From: Ruegeria sp. EL01
GTDB lineage: Bacteria > Pseudomonadota > Alphaproteobacteria > Rhodobacterales > Rhodobacteraceae
DNA length: 64,000 bases
Direction of reading: 5' to 3'
NCBI RefSeq assembly: GCF_900313035.1
Contig: NZ_OMPS01000044.1
Coordinates: 124,001-188,000 of the forward strand
A program made the translations under genes and the position numbers. Positions 8,029 to 15,458 of this stretch are shown here, piece by piece. The notes under the pieces were generated by a model. The model searched no databases and had not been told where the DNA came from. It saw nothing but the letters and a program-made list of their open reading frames with translations. How positions within the stretch are numbered: position 1 is the first letter of the stretch; every line of letters begins with the position of its first letter.

Positions 8029-10469
8029 TTGGCTGCTGCCATCACAGATGGTTTGACATCGCGCAGGCGCAGGCCGTCGGGGTCAAATGGCGGTTTAACC
8101 AACAGTTTGGCAGTGTGAGGCCTGCCGAGGATAAATATCTCGACCATGTCGCCGGGCCGCGCCACTTTCGGGTCGGCATAACCAATCGCCAGGGATTTGC
8201 CGACCGAATAGCCGTATGCGCCCGACGTCACACGGCCCACGGGTTTACCGTCGGCGGTAAAGATCGGTTCACCACCTGCAGCGTCGGCATCGACCGCATC
8301 GACCTCGAAAATCGAAAGCACCTCACGCAGCGCGTTGTCTTTGACAGCCAGATAGGCGTCCTTGTGCAAAAAATCCTTATCGAGCTTGATCAGCCCGGCC
8401 AGGCCAACCTCTTGCGGCCAGTATTCCTGAGAATACTCCCGACCCCACGAGCCATAGCCTTTTTCGATGCGTAGAGACCCCAGTGCACGACCGCCTACAG
8501 GCCCGCCGTTAAATGTCTTTGCTGCATCTAGTAGGACCGAATAGAGCCTGATTTGATCCTGTTCTGCGCAATGCAGTTCCCACCCCAGATCGCCGGTAAA
8601 GCTGACGCGAATAGCCAGACACGTGACCCCGGCCACGTCGATCGTTTGCGAGCGCATAAACCGAAAAGCCTGGTTGGATAGGTCCGCATTTGTCAGGTAC
8701 TGCAGCACGTCGCGCGACCTTGGCCCTGCCACGTTGAAACCCGCGATACGATCTGTTGCGACCTCAAGCGTGGTGCCTTCGGGCAGATCGACCATGTTGA
8801 AGAAGCGCTGATGATAGCGTTCGGCCATGCCAGAGCCGATCATCATGTATTCATCTTCCGCGACTTTTGTGATGGTGAAATCGCCAGCAACGCCGCCCCG
8901 GACCGAGATCAGCGGGGTCAGGCACGACCGCCCCACTTCAGTCGGGACCCGGTTGGCCACCAGGCGGTCCAGCCAATCATAGGCCCCTGGACCTTTGATC
9001 ACATAGTTGGCGAAGTTTGAGATATCGATAACACCGACAGTTTCACGCAGCATTCGCACTTCGCGACCAACCGGTTCCCACCAGTTCTGGCGGGGAAAGC
9101 CGTTAGTTTCGACGGTTCCCGGCTGATCCGCGAACCAGAGCGGGTGTTCCCAACCACAGTTGAGACCAAAGACGCAGCCCATCTTTTGTTGCATCTCGTA
9201 TGAGGGACGGGTGCGGGCAGGGCGACCGGCGCTGCGCTCTTCGTTTGGGAAGTGGATGGCAAAGCGGTGCGAATACTGGTCTTCAACCCGCGCTTTAGTG
9301 AATTTCTTGTCCGCCCAATCGCCAAAACGGGCCAGATCCCAGGCAAACATATCGTATTGCGGCTCCCCCTCGATCATCCATTGTGCAGACAGCAGACCCA
9401 AACCGCCGGACTGAGAGAAGCCAGGGATGATACCGGTACAACAGAAGTAATTCTGGAGCTCCGGCACTGGCCCCCAGATCGCATTGGCATCCGGGGACCA
9501 AATCATCGGGCCGTTGATCACCCGTTTAACCCCTGCTGTGGCGGCAACCGGAACGCGTTCGGTGGCGCGGATGACATTTTCCATGATCCGGTCGAGATCA
9601 TCGGGGAACAGATCGTGGGCGAAATCCAAAGGCGTGCCGTTCTCGGCCCAAAACCGCATGTCTTTCTCGTAGGCGCCAATCAGTAGGCCGTTGCCCTCTT
9701 GGCGAAAGTAGTACTCTCCATCCCGATCGGCGATAGATGGTAGACGGCGACCCAACTCGGCAACTTCATCAATCGCCTCGGTCACAAAATACTGATGCTC
9801 GGTCGGTTGCAGGGGAAGTTCGATGCCTGCCAGCGCCGCGACCTCGCGCCCCCAAAGCCCACCGGCGTTGACCACCCATTGTGTGTGGATGTCGCCTTTT
9901 TCAGTGCGGACGATCCAGGACCCATCTGGTTGCTGTTCAGTCCCTATTACCGGGCAAAACCGCTCAATCGTGGCACCCATTGCCCGCGCGCCAGCGGCAT
10001 AGGCGTGGGTCACGCCCGAGGGATCGACATTGCCACCATCGGGTTCAAACATGATGCAACGAACATCATCGAACTGCGCCAGCGGGTGCAGCTCCATCGC
10101 CTGTTCGCGGCTGATTTCGTGAAAATTTAGACCGTAGAACTTGGCTTTGGCCTCTTGCAGTCGCAATTGGTGTTCCCGGTCTTCGGTCTGCGCCAGATAG
10201 AGCGATCCGGATTGAAACACACCACAGCCCTGCCCGGTTTCCTTCTCCAGCTCTTTGTACAGGTTCATCGTATAATGCTGGATGCGGGTGATATTGTTGT
10301 TGTCGTGCAGCCCGTGAATATTCGCCGCCGCGTGCCAGGTTGAACCGCTGGTCAACTCATCCCGTTCCAGCAGGACCACGTCGGTCCAACCGAGCTTGGC
10401 CAAATGGTAAAGGATCGAACAACCGACAAGGCCCCCTCCGATAACGACGGCCTGTGCGTGGGTTTTCAT
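8025..10469 (-). CDS. Dimethylglycine/sarcosine dehydrogenase-like flavoprotein with GcvT domain
   Basis: 814 residues in the DMGDH/SARDH architecture: FAD-binding oxidoreductase (1-380) with GGGLVG at 11-16 and GSTWHAA at 42-48, where H46 matches the covalent flavin histidine; a bridging FAO_M region (about 385-435); an aminomethyltransferase-like GcvT domain (about 440-700); and its C-terminal barrel. Such enzymes oxidatively N-demethylate dimethylglycine or sarcosine and pass the one-carbon unit to tetrahydrofolate. A good AGGAG precedes the ATG. It lies downstream of betB, as expected for choline to betaine to dimethylglycine catabolism, and overlaps the MmgE/PrpD gene. Dimethylglycine versus another N-methyl substrate is not resolvable. 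Confidence 0.9.
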   Translation of the reverse strand: MKTHAQAVVIGGGLVGCSILYHLAKLGWTDVVLLERDELTSGSTWHAAANIHGLHDNNNITRIQHYTMNLYKELEKETGQGCGVFQSGSLYLAQTEDREHQLRLQEAKAKFYGLNFHEISREQAMELHPLAQFDDVRCIMFEPDGGNVDPSGVTHAYAAGARAMGATIERFCPVIGTEQQPDGSWIVRTEKGDIHTQWVVNAGGLWGREVAALAGIELPLQPTEHQYFVTEAIDEVAELGRRLPSIADRDGEYYFRQEGNGLLIGAYEKDMRFWAENGTPLDFAHDLFPDDLDRIMENVIRATERVPVAATAGVKRVINGPMIWSPDANAIWGPVPELQNYFCCTGIIPGFSQSGGLGLLSAQWMIEGEPQYDMFAWDLARFGDWADKKFTKARVEDQYSHRFAIHFPNEERSAGRPARTRPSYEMQQKMGCVFGLNCGWEHPLWFADQPGTVETNGFPRQNWWEPVGREVRMLRETVGVIDISNFANYVIKGPGAYDWLDRLVANRVPTEVGRSCLTPLISVRGGVAGDFTITKVAEDEYMMIGSGMAERYHQRFFNMVDLPEGTTLEVATDRIAGFNVAGPRSRDVLQYLTNADLSNQAFRFMRSQTIDVAGVTCLAIRVSFTGDLGWELHCAEQDQIRLYSVLLDAAKTFNGGPVGGRALGSLRIEKGYGSWGREYSQEYWPQEVGLAGLIKLDKDFLHKDAYLAVKDNALREVLSIFEVDAVDADAAGGEPIFTADGKPVGRVTSGAYGYSVGKSLAIGYADPKVARPGDMVEIFILGRPHTAKLLVKPPFDPDGLRLRDVKPSVMAAAK

Positions 10470-10550
10470 GGGATAGTCTCCTGCGTTTCGGGCGTCGCCA
10501 GATCGGCTCCGTTGCAGGAAAGTCAGCCACAGGTCGGGATGGGCTTATGC

Positions 10551-10581
10551 TCTGTTCCCGACGCGAAATGTCGGGAACAGA
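10551..10581. promoter_or_regulatory. Perfect 12-bp inverted repeat before the flavoprotein gene
   Basis: TCTGTTCCCGAC and GTCGGGAACAGA flank a 7-base spacer with no mismatch, 82-112 bp ahead of the flavoprotein start. In the direction of transcription (leftward) it is not followed by a T-run, so it is a poor intrinsic terminator for betB. An operator for a dimeric regulator or an mRNA stem is more likely. I do not recognise the regulator. Confidence 0.6.
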
Positions 10582-10618
10582 TATCTCATGGCTCGAATAA
10601 TTCTCAACCAGAGTTGAA

Positions 10619-12073
10619 TCAGTATGGTGCGTCGACGTCATTCATCGAAACATAAACCGTCTTCATATCGCTGAAATGGTTGATCGCCAGCTTGGAATTC
10701 TCACGCCCGACGCCTGACATTTTCGATCCACCAAAGGGCGCTTCGACCGGCGCGAGGTTGTAGGTGTTGATATAGCAGGTGCCCGCTTCAAACCCCGCGA
10801 CGATGCGATGGGCACGGGTCAGATCATTGGTGAACACGCCGGCAGCCAGACCGAATTCGGTGTCATTGGCGCGGGCCAGAACCTCGGCTTCGGTGTCGAA
10901 ATCCAGAACTGACATGACCGGGCCAAAGATTTCCTCGCGCGCGATGGTCATGTCATCCGTCACATCGGCAAACACGGTAGGCTGCATGTAGTACCCGTCG
11001 CCTTCAATCCGTGCACCGCCATAGACCAGCCGTGCGCCCTCAGATTTGCCTTTTTCAACATAACCCAAAGCGATGTTCATTTGGTTTTCGCTGACCATCG
11101 GGCCAAAGTTGACCGCTTCATCCATCGGGTCCCCGATTTTCGCTGTGGCGAGACGCTCTGACAGACGGGTCAAAAACGCCTCTTTGATGCCCTTTTGCAC
11201 AAAGACACGGGTGCCATTCGAACAGACCTGCCCCGAGGAATAAAAATTGCCCAGAATCGCGCCGGATACCGCGTTTTCGATGTCAGCATCGTCAAACACG
11301 ATCATTGGGGACTTGCCGCCCAATTCCATCGTCACGTGCTTCATGCCATCCGCCGCAGCGGCATAAACTTTACGACCCGTCGGAACCGAACCGGTCAGCG
11401 ACACTTTGGCCACGCGCGGATCGGTGACCAGCGCAGCACCCACGTCACCGTAGCCTTGGACCACATTGTAGACGCCCTTGGGCGCCCCGGCTTCGATCAG
11501 GATCTCGGCAACCTGCAACGCAGATAATGGCGTGGTTTCAGATGGTTTGAAGATCATCGTATTGCCACAGGCCAACGCCGGGGCCCCTTTCCAGCACGCG
11601 ATCTGGGTCGGGTAGTTCCATGCGCCGATGCCAACACACACGCCCAGCGCCTCGCGGATGGTATAGACAAAGTCCCCACCGCCCAGAGGGATGTGTTCCC
11701 CAGTCAGGGATGCAGCCAATCCGCCAAAGTATTCCAACGCGTCGGCGCCGCTGGTTGCGTCCGCCACCAGCGTTTCCTGAAGGGGTTTGCCGGTGTCATG
11801 GGTTTCCAGAATCGACAGCGCGCGGTTGCGTTCACGCATGATGTCAGACGCACGGCGCAGGATGCGGCCACGCTCAGTCCCGGACATCGCGGCCCAGGCC
11901 TTCTGAGCAGTTTTTGCACTGTCTAGAGCCTTGTTTACGATCGCAGGCGTCGCCGAATGCAGTTGTGCGATCACTTCTCCGGTAGCGGGATAGATCACGT
12001 CGATGGGTGCGCCGCTAGTATCTTCGACAAAGGTGCCGTCGATGAAATGGCTGGCCTTGGGCTGAAACTTCAT
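10619..12073 (-). CDS. betB: Betaine-aldehyde dehydrogenase
   Basis: 484 residues, the normal BetB length. It oxidises betaine aldehyde to glycine betaine with NAD(P)+, the second step from choline. Catalytic residues are visible: N152 (GAWNYP), E250 (MELGGKSP) and C284 ([13 protein letters not shown]); the block around C284 is the form typical of BetB. A strong ribosome site (AAGGA) precedes the ATG. A BetI-like palindrome lies about 75 bp upstream. betA, betC and betI are not adjacent, so choline oxidation genes must be elsewhere. General aldehyde activity is the alternative, but the motif set favours betB. Confidence 0.92.
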   Translation of the reverse strand: MKFQPKASHFIDGTFVEDTSGAPIDVIYPATGEVIAQLHSATPAIVNKALDSAKTAQKAWAAMSGTERGRILRRASDIMRERNRALSILETHDTGKPLQETLVADATSGADALEYFGGLAASLTGEHIPLGGGDFVYTIREALGVCVGIGAWNYPTQIACWKGAPALACGNTMIFKPSETTPLSALQVAEILIEAGAPKGVYNVVQGYGDVGAALVTDPRVAKVSLTGSVPTGRKVYAAAADGMKHVTMELGGKSPMIVFDDADIENAVSGAILGNFYSSGQVCSNGTRVFVQKGIKEAFLTRLSERLATAKIGDPMDEAVNFGPMVSENQMNIALGYVEKGKSEGARLVYGGARIEGDGYYMQPTVFADVTDDMTIAREEIFGPVMSVLDFDTEAEVLARANDTEFGLAAGVFTNDLTRAHRIVAGFEAGTCYINTYNLAPVEAPFGGSKMSGVGRENSKLAINHFSDMKTVYVSMNDVDAPY

Positions 12074-12145
12074 AACCGAGTCCTTTTCCTTGCAAACGTA
12101 GCCCCCGGGTCGGTTTCAAGGGGCAGCTCCATTCGGCCCTACCGG

Positions 12146-12167
12146 TTATTAACTGACCAGTCAATAA
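12146..12167. promoter_or_regulatory. BetI-like palindromic operator upstream of betB
   Basis: A 22-bp imperfect palindrome reading TTATT-A-ACTG-AC-CAGT-C-AATAA. Its arms match except at the two positions flanking each ACTG/CAGT core. The TTGACTGGTCAA-like centre, on the reverse strand, is the kind of site bound by the TetR-family choline sensor BetI. It lies 73-94 bp before the betB start. Motif resemblance and position only; no betI gene is present in the window. Confidence 0.5.
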
Positions 12168-12211
12168 CACGGCCGAGCAGCCTGGGTTTCAGGTGATCCA
12201 CCGTCGAAAGC

Positions 12212-12244
12212 TTGAAATATTAACCAAATGTTCTATATATGTTC
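12212..12244 (+). promoter_or_regulatory. Promoter with LexA box (GTTC-N7-GTTC)
   Basis: TTGAAA (12212-12217) and TATATA (12234-12239) with a 16-bp spacer form a good sigma-70-type promoter. A direct repeat, GTTC at 12230-12233 and GTTC at 12241-12244 separated by exactly seven bases, overlaps the -10 box. GTTC-N7-GTTC is the established LexA operator of alphaproteobacteria, so the arrangement predicts repression by LexA and induction by DNA damage. The start codon at 12267 follows after a GAGGA ribosome site. Confidence 0.8.
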
Positions 12245-12266
12245 TACACAGTCAGAGGATACACCG

Positions 12267-12596
12267 ATGGCCCAGTCTGCTCGAACATTGGCTCCTAACG
12301 GCCCTACAAATGATTATCACCTGTTGCCGGTGACAGACCGCCAGATGCGCTATGCCCGCGCAATTGCCGAACAGTCAGCGCTTGAGATTCCTGTTGAGGC
12401 GCAGCACGACCGGCGGATGCTGTCGGATTGGATCTCGACACATAAGCCCCGGGCTGCATCCCCTTTTGACAGCTACCCGACCGGAAAGCAGGTCGCCTTT
12501 GCCGAGCGGATTTCACGCAGCAAACGCCGCCCGATCCCATCCGAGTGTTTCCGCGACAAACAGCAGATGTCACGCTGGATCGACCAGAACAGATAA
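12267..12596 (+). CDS. Putative SOS-regulated tandem-module small protein
   Basis: 109 basic residues. The protein is two copies of one 39-residue module: residues 22-60 and 71-109 share T-x-[RK]-Q-x-x-[YF]-A-x-x-I, then I-P-x-E, D, and S-x-W-I at the end. Similar short modules occur, as I recall, at the C-termini of some topoisomerase III-like and plasmid DNA proteins; I cannot confirm that here. I chose the ATG at 12267 because an in-frame ATG at 12228 lies inside the promoter/LexA box, while GAGGA sits about 6 bases before 12267. The LexA box implies a role in the DNA-damage response. No function is assigned. Confidence 0.82.
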   Translation: MAQSARTLAPNGPTNDYHLLPVTDRQMRYARAIAEQSALEIPVEAQHDRRMLSDWISTHKPRAASPFDSYPTGKQVAFAERISRSKRRPIPSECFRDKQQMSRWIDQNR

Positions 12597-12601
12597 GCTG
12601 A

Positions 12602-13105
12602 TTAACTGCGGTTGTGGTTATGGGAGTATATGGTGACGGCCGCCGCAACAAACAGGCCCAACAGGATATACCCTGTGACGGCCTCGGCCGCAGCCAAACC
12701 CCGGCACAGCCCTGCCGGGGACAGATCGCCGTATCCTACTGTGGTAAAGGTCACGTAGGAGAAATACAGCACATCCGCAGGTCCCTTTGCGCCGATGACG
12801 CACAGGTCGCTGTACCCAAACGCGCCATATACGGCTGCAAAAAGAAATGGCACCACCTGAATAAACGACACGCCCATCAAAAACAGAAGCCTGCGGGGCG
12901 ACTTAACCTGCGTCATGTAGAACCAGGATTGCGAAATCAGCCAGATGACAAGACCGACTGAGGCAAGTGTACCGATGGTATCGCCCGCAGCAGATTCGCT
13001 GAGACGGGACAGCCCGTACCAGGCCAGAAAGCTTGCAAAGACCATCCCCGCAGCCGCAACCAGTGTCGATTTCCACTCATCCAGAGTTTTGGGTTCGCGG
13101 GACAT
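12602..13105 (-). CDS. Potassium channel family protein
   Basis: 167 residues with about four hydrophobic helices. The last two flank a pore loop carrying the K+ selectivity filter TTVGYGD (121-127). The N-terminal helices are not voltage-sensor-like (no Arg repeat), and there is no C-terminal RCK or cyclic-nucleotide domain, so gating is unknown. The ATG at 13105 has a GGAG five to six bases upstream and is preferred over an in-frame start 30 bases earlier. It is convergent with the LexA-box gene, six bases apart. Confidence 0.88.
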   Translation of the reverse strand: MSREPKTLDEWKSTLVAAAGMVFASFLAWYGLSRLSESAAGDTIGTLASVGLVIWLISQSWFYMTQVKSPRRLLFLMGVSFIQVVPFLFAAVYGAFGYSDLCVIGAKGPADVLYFSYVTFTTVGYGDLSPAGLCRGLAAAEAVTGYILLGLFVAAAVTIYSHNHNRS

Positions 13106-13170
13106 GACCACTCCGCTTTGATGACATTCGGTCAATCATCCGGCGTCACACCGGCATACGCAACCCGAAT

Positions 13171-14076
13171 TCAGTCCGTACCCAAATGTTCAACGCCGCG
13201 CGCTCGGGCCAGCCCGATCTGCTTTTGCCGCTCGCGAAAGCGCGTTTTGTCCGCCTCAGACGTTTCGTTGATGCATCGGTGGCAAGACACTCCGTGTTCG
13301 TATTCGGCGCGCTTCACGTCTTCGGGCAGGATAGGCCGACGACACCCGTGGCACAGTTTGTGTGGCCCTTCGACCAGCCCATGCCCGACCGAGACCCGGT
13401 TGTCGAAAACAAAGCAATCGCCCTGCCAGGTGCTGTCTTCCGCTGGCATTTCCTCAAGATAGCGCAGGATGCCGCCTTTCAGATGATAGACATCCTCTAA
13501 CCCCTGACCTAGCAGATAGTTGGTGGATTTCTCGCAGCGGATGCCACCGGTGCAGAACATCGCGACGCGCTTGTTATGGAACCGTTCTTTGTTCTGCTCC
13601 CACCAAACGGGAAAATCACGGAAACTGCTTGTTTCAGGGTCTATTGCGCCCTCAAATGTGCCAATCGCAACTTCGTAATCGTTGCGGGTGTCGATCACCA
13701 CCACGTCGTCCGCACGGATCAGATCATTCCACTCTTCCGGCTCGACATAGTTGCCGACGCGGGCGCGCGGGTCGACATCCGGCTGACCCATGGTGACGAT
13801 CTCTTTCTTCAGACGCACCTTCATTTTGCCAAACGGCGGATCTTCGGCAGTGGCCTCTTTCCAATCCAGATCGGCGCAACCCGGCAAAGCCTTGATATGG
13901 GCCAGCACTGCGTCAATCCCGGCGCGGGGTCCGGCGATGGTGCCATTGATCCCCTCTTGCGCCAATAACAGTGTGCCTTTGACCGATTGGGCGCGGCACA
14001 GCTCTGCCAACGGGTCACGCAGGAAGGCGTGATCAGCAAAACGGGTAAAGTGATATAGGGCAGCGATCGTGTACAT
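13171..14076 (-). CDS. trhO: tRNA uridine(34) hydroxylase TrhO (rhodanese family)
   Basis: 301 residues. The N-terminal half is the UPF0176/YceA-type domain (GTLLLAQEGINGTIAG block, residues 34-49). The central rhodanese domain has the C175-T-G-G-I-R active-site loop. The C-terminus holds CHGC and CHRC pairs that look like a metal-binding knuckle. TrhO uses O2 to hydroxylate U34 of certain tRNAs, the first step toward 5-methoxy- or carboxymethoxyuridine. It is divergent from pncA with a 96-bp spacer; no functional link is evident. Confidence 0.93.
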   Translation of the reverse strand: MYTIAALYHFTRFADHAFLRDPLAELCRAQSVKGTLLLAQEGINGTIAGPRAGIDAVLAHIKALPGCADLDWKEATAEDPPFGKMKVRLKKEIVTMGQPDVDPRARVGNYVEPEEWNDLIRADDVVVIDTRNDYEVAIGTFEGAIDPETSSFRDFPVWWEQNKERFHNKRVAMFCTGGIRCEKSTNYLLGQGLEDVYHLKGGILRYLEEMPAEDSTWQGDCFVFDNRVSVGHGLVEGPHKLCHGCRRPILPEDVKRAEYEHGVSCHRCINETSEADKTRFRERQKQIGLARARGVEHLGTD

Positions 14077-14172
14077 ACGCGCGGTCTAAACCCGCTGGGC
14101 CAGAGTCGCAAGGGATCGGATTGACGCCCCGCACGCGGCCCCCTACCCATACTGCAGATAAAGGAGATCGCC

Positions 14173-14766
14173 ATGACCCATGCCTTGATCGTAATCGATG
14201 TCCAGAACGATTTTTGCCCAGGCGGGGCGCTGGCCGTGACCGGAGGAGACGAGATCGTCGCGCCAATCAATGCCATGATGGATGAATTCGACGCCGTGAT
14301 CCTAACGCAAGACTGGCATCCGGCCGGACATTCTTCGTTCGCGAACTCGCACCTGGGCAAAGCACCTTTCGAGATGACAGAGATGCCTTATGGTCCACAG
14401 GTTCTGTGGCCTGATCATTGCATTCAGGGATCGCATGGCGCAGCTTTCCATCCCGATTTGCGGACGGACGCTGACCTGATCCTGCGCAAAGGGTTCCGCC
14501 CAGCCATCGACAGCTATTCCGCCTTTTTTGAGAATGATCACAAAACGCCAACAGGGCTAAAAGGATATCTGGACACGCGCGGAATAGACCGGCTGACATT
14601 GGTGGGATTGGCCACCGATTTCTGTGTTCACTACTCAGCCGTGGATGCGACGAAACTGGGGTTTGACGTCACGGTGCAAACGAAAGTCTGCAGAGCAATA
14701 GATATGGATGGATCGCTACAGGCCGCCGAAAATGCCATGCGCGCGTCGGGCGTCGTGCTGGCTTAG
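14173..14766 (+). CDS. pncA: Nicotinamidase
   Basis: 197 residues. It hydrolyses nicotinamide to nicotinate for NAD salvage. The catalytic triad is intact: D9 (IDVQNDF), K106 (RKGF) and C151 (ATDFCVHYSA), and the metal ligands D47 and H49 (QDWHP) plus H82 are in place. A clear AAAGGAG precedes the ATG. pncB, the next enzyme of the pathway, lies 0.7 kb downstream on the same strand, separated by a convergent gene whose stop overlaps the pncA stop by four bases. Confidence 0.96.
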   Translation: MTHALIVIDVQNDFCPGGALAVTGGDEIVAPINAMMDEFDAVILTQDWHPAGHSSFANSHLGKAPFEMTEMPYGPQVLWPDHCIQGSHGAAFHPDLRTDADLILRKGFRPAIDSYSAFFENDHKTPTGLKGYLDTRGIDRLTLVGLATDFCVHYSAVDATKLGFDVTVQTKVCRAIDMDGSLQAAENAMRASGVVLA

Positions 14767-15293
14767 GGCGACACGCCAGCGGCAGCCAAGTATTTTAACA
14801 AGGCGATTAGAATAACAGCCAAGCCCAGGGCCAAACCAATTCGCCCTGGCACACTGCGTCTTTGATCTTTGGCGGGCGGATATTGCGCCTCGTCATGCGC
14901 AATCGCTGCGGCACCGATCACGCCATTCACCGGTTGTGCATGCCTGACATGATGCAGAAACTGCCGGAAATCGAATTCCCCGGAATACTCGCCCTGAATC
15001 CCACTGGTTTTGATATTTGCGAACAGATCACGCAGAATGCGGTCTCGATCAGGCTCATCAGCAGGTGGGTAAACGCCGGGCGCAATCCCACTGTCATGGG
15101 CCTCAAGCCCGAACCCGGCATCCGAAAACATGCCGCGGATCTTGGGGGACGCGCCACGCAGCGCATCAGCCGTCTTGATATCCCGAAACAACGCGCGCAC
15201 CTCGACGCCTTCAGCGCAGCCGGTGGTGCTCAGGTCAGGATCAATGTCGCTCGACGTCTTAGTGACTATATCAAAATCGTATTTGAGGGCCAT
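14763..15293 (-). CDS. Tail-anchored membrane protein of unknown function
   Basis: 176 residues, not recognised. About 150 charged, soluble residues containing a single Cys (CAEGVEVRALF) and a YPPADEPDRDRILRDLFANI segment are followed by a linker (KDQRRS) and one C-terminal membrane helix (about 152-172) with only a few residues after it, the tail-anchor layout. It has no signal peptide. It overlaps the end of pncA by four bases on the opposite strand and separates pncA from pncB, but transcription in the other direction means no operon link. Confidence 0.72.
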   Translation of the reverse strand: MALKYDFDIVTKTSSDIDPDLSTTGCAEGVEVRALFRDIKTADALRGASPKIRGMFSDAGFGLEAHDSGIAPGVYPPADEPDRDRILRDLFANIKTSGIQGEYSGEFDFRQFLHHVRHAQPVNGVIGAAAIAHDEAQYPPAKDQRRSVPGRIGLALGLAVILIALLKYLAAAGVSP

Positions 15294-15357
15294 TCACCAG
15301 GTTCAGCCTTCTCTATTCATTCTGCCCCCTCACTAATCTGGGAAAACCACGCACAAT

Positions 15358-15386
15358 ATGCCCGTAATGTGACGTCATCCGGGCAT
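15358..15386. promoter_or_regulatory. Inverted repeat upstream of pncB
   Basis: ATGCCCG (15358-15364) and CGGGCAT (15380-15386) form a perfect 7-bp dyad around 15 bases that contain an off-centre 8-bp palindrome, TGACGTCA. It lies 73-101 bp before the pncB start. It could be an operator for an NAD-pathway repressor or simply an mRNA stem. I do not recognise a known consensus. Confidence 0.4.
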
Positions 15387-15458
15387 TGTCATCAAATCAG
15401 CGACTCTTGCCAATCAGCGTGACGATTGATCTAACAACGGAAATCGCAGGAGTTCCCC

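Noticed and set aside
12228-12266. N-terminal extension of the LexA-box gene from the ATG at 12228
   Set aside because: This start lies within the -10/LexA box itself and has no ribosome site; transcription would begin downstream of it.
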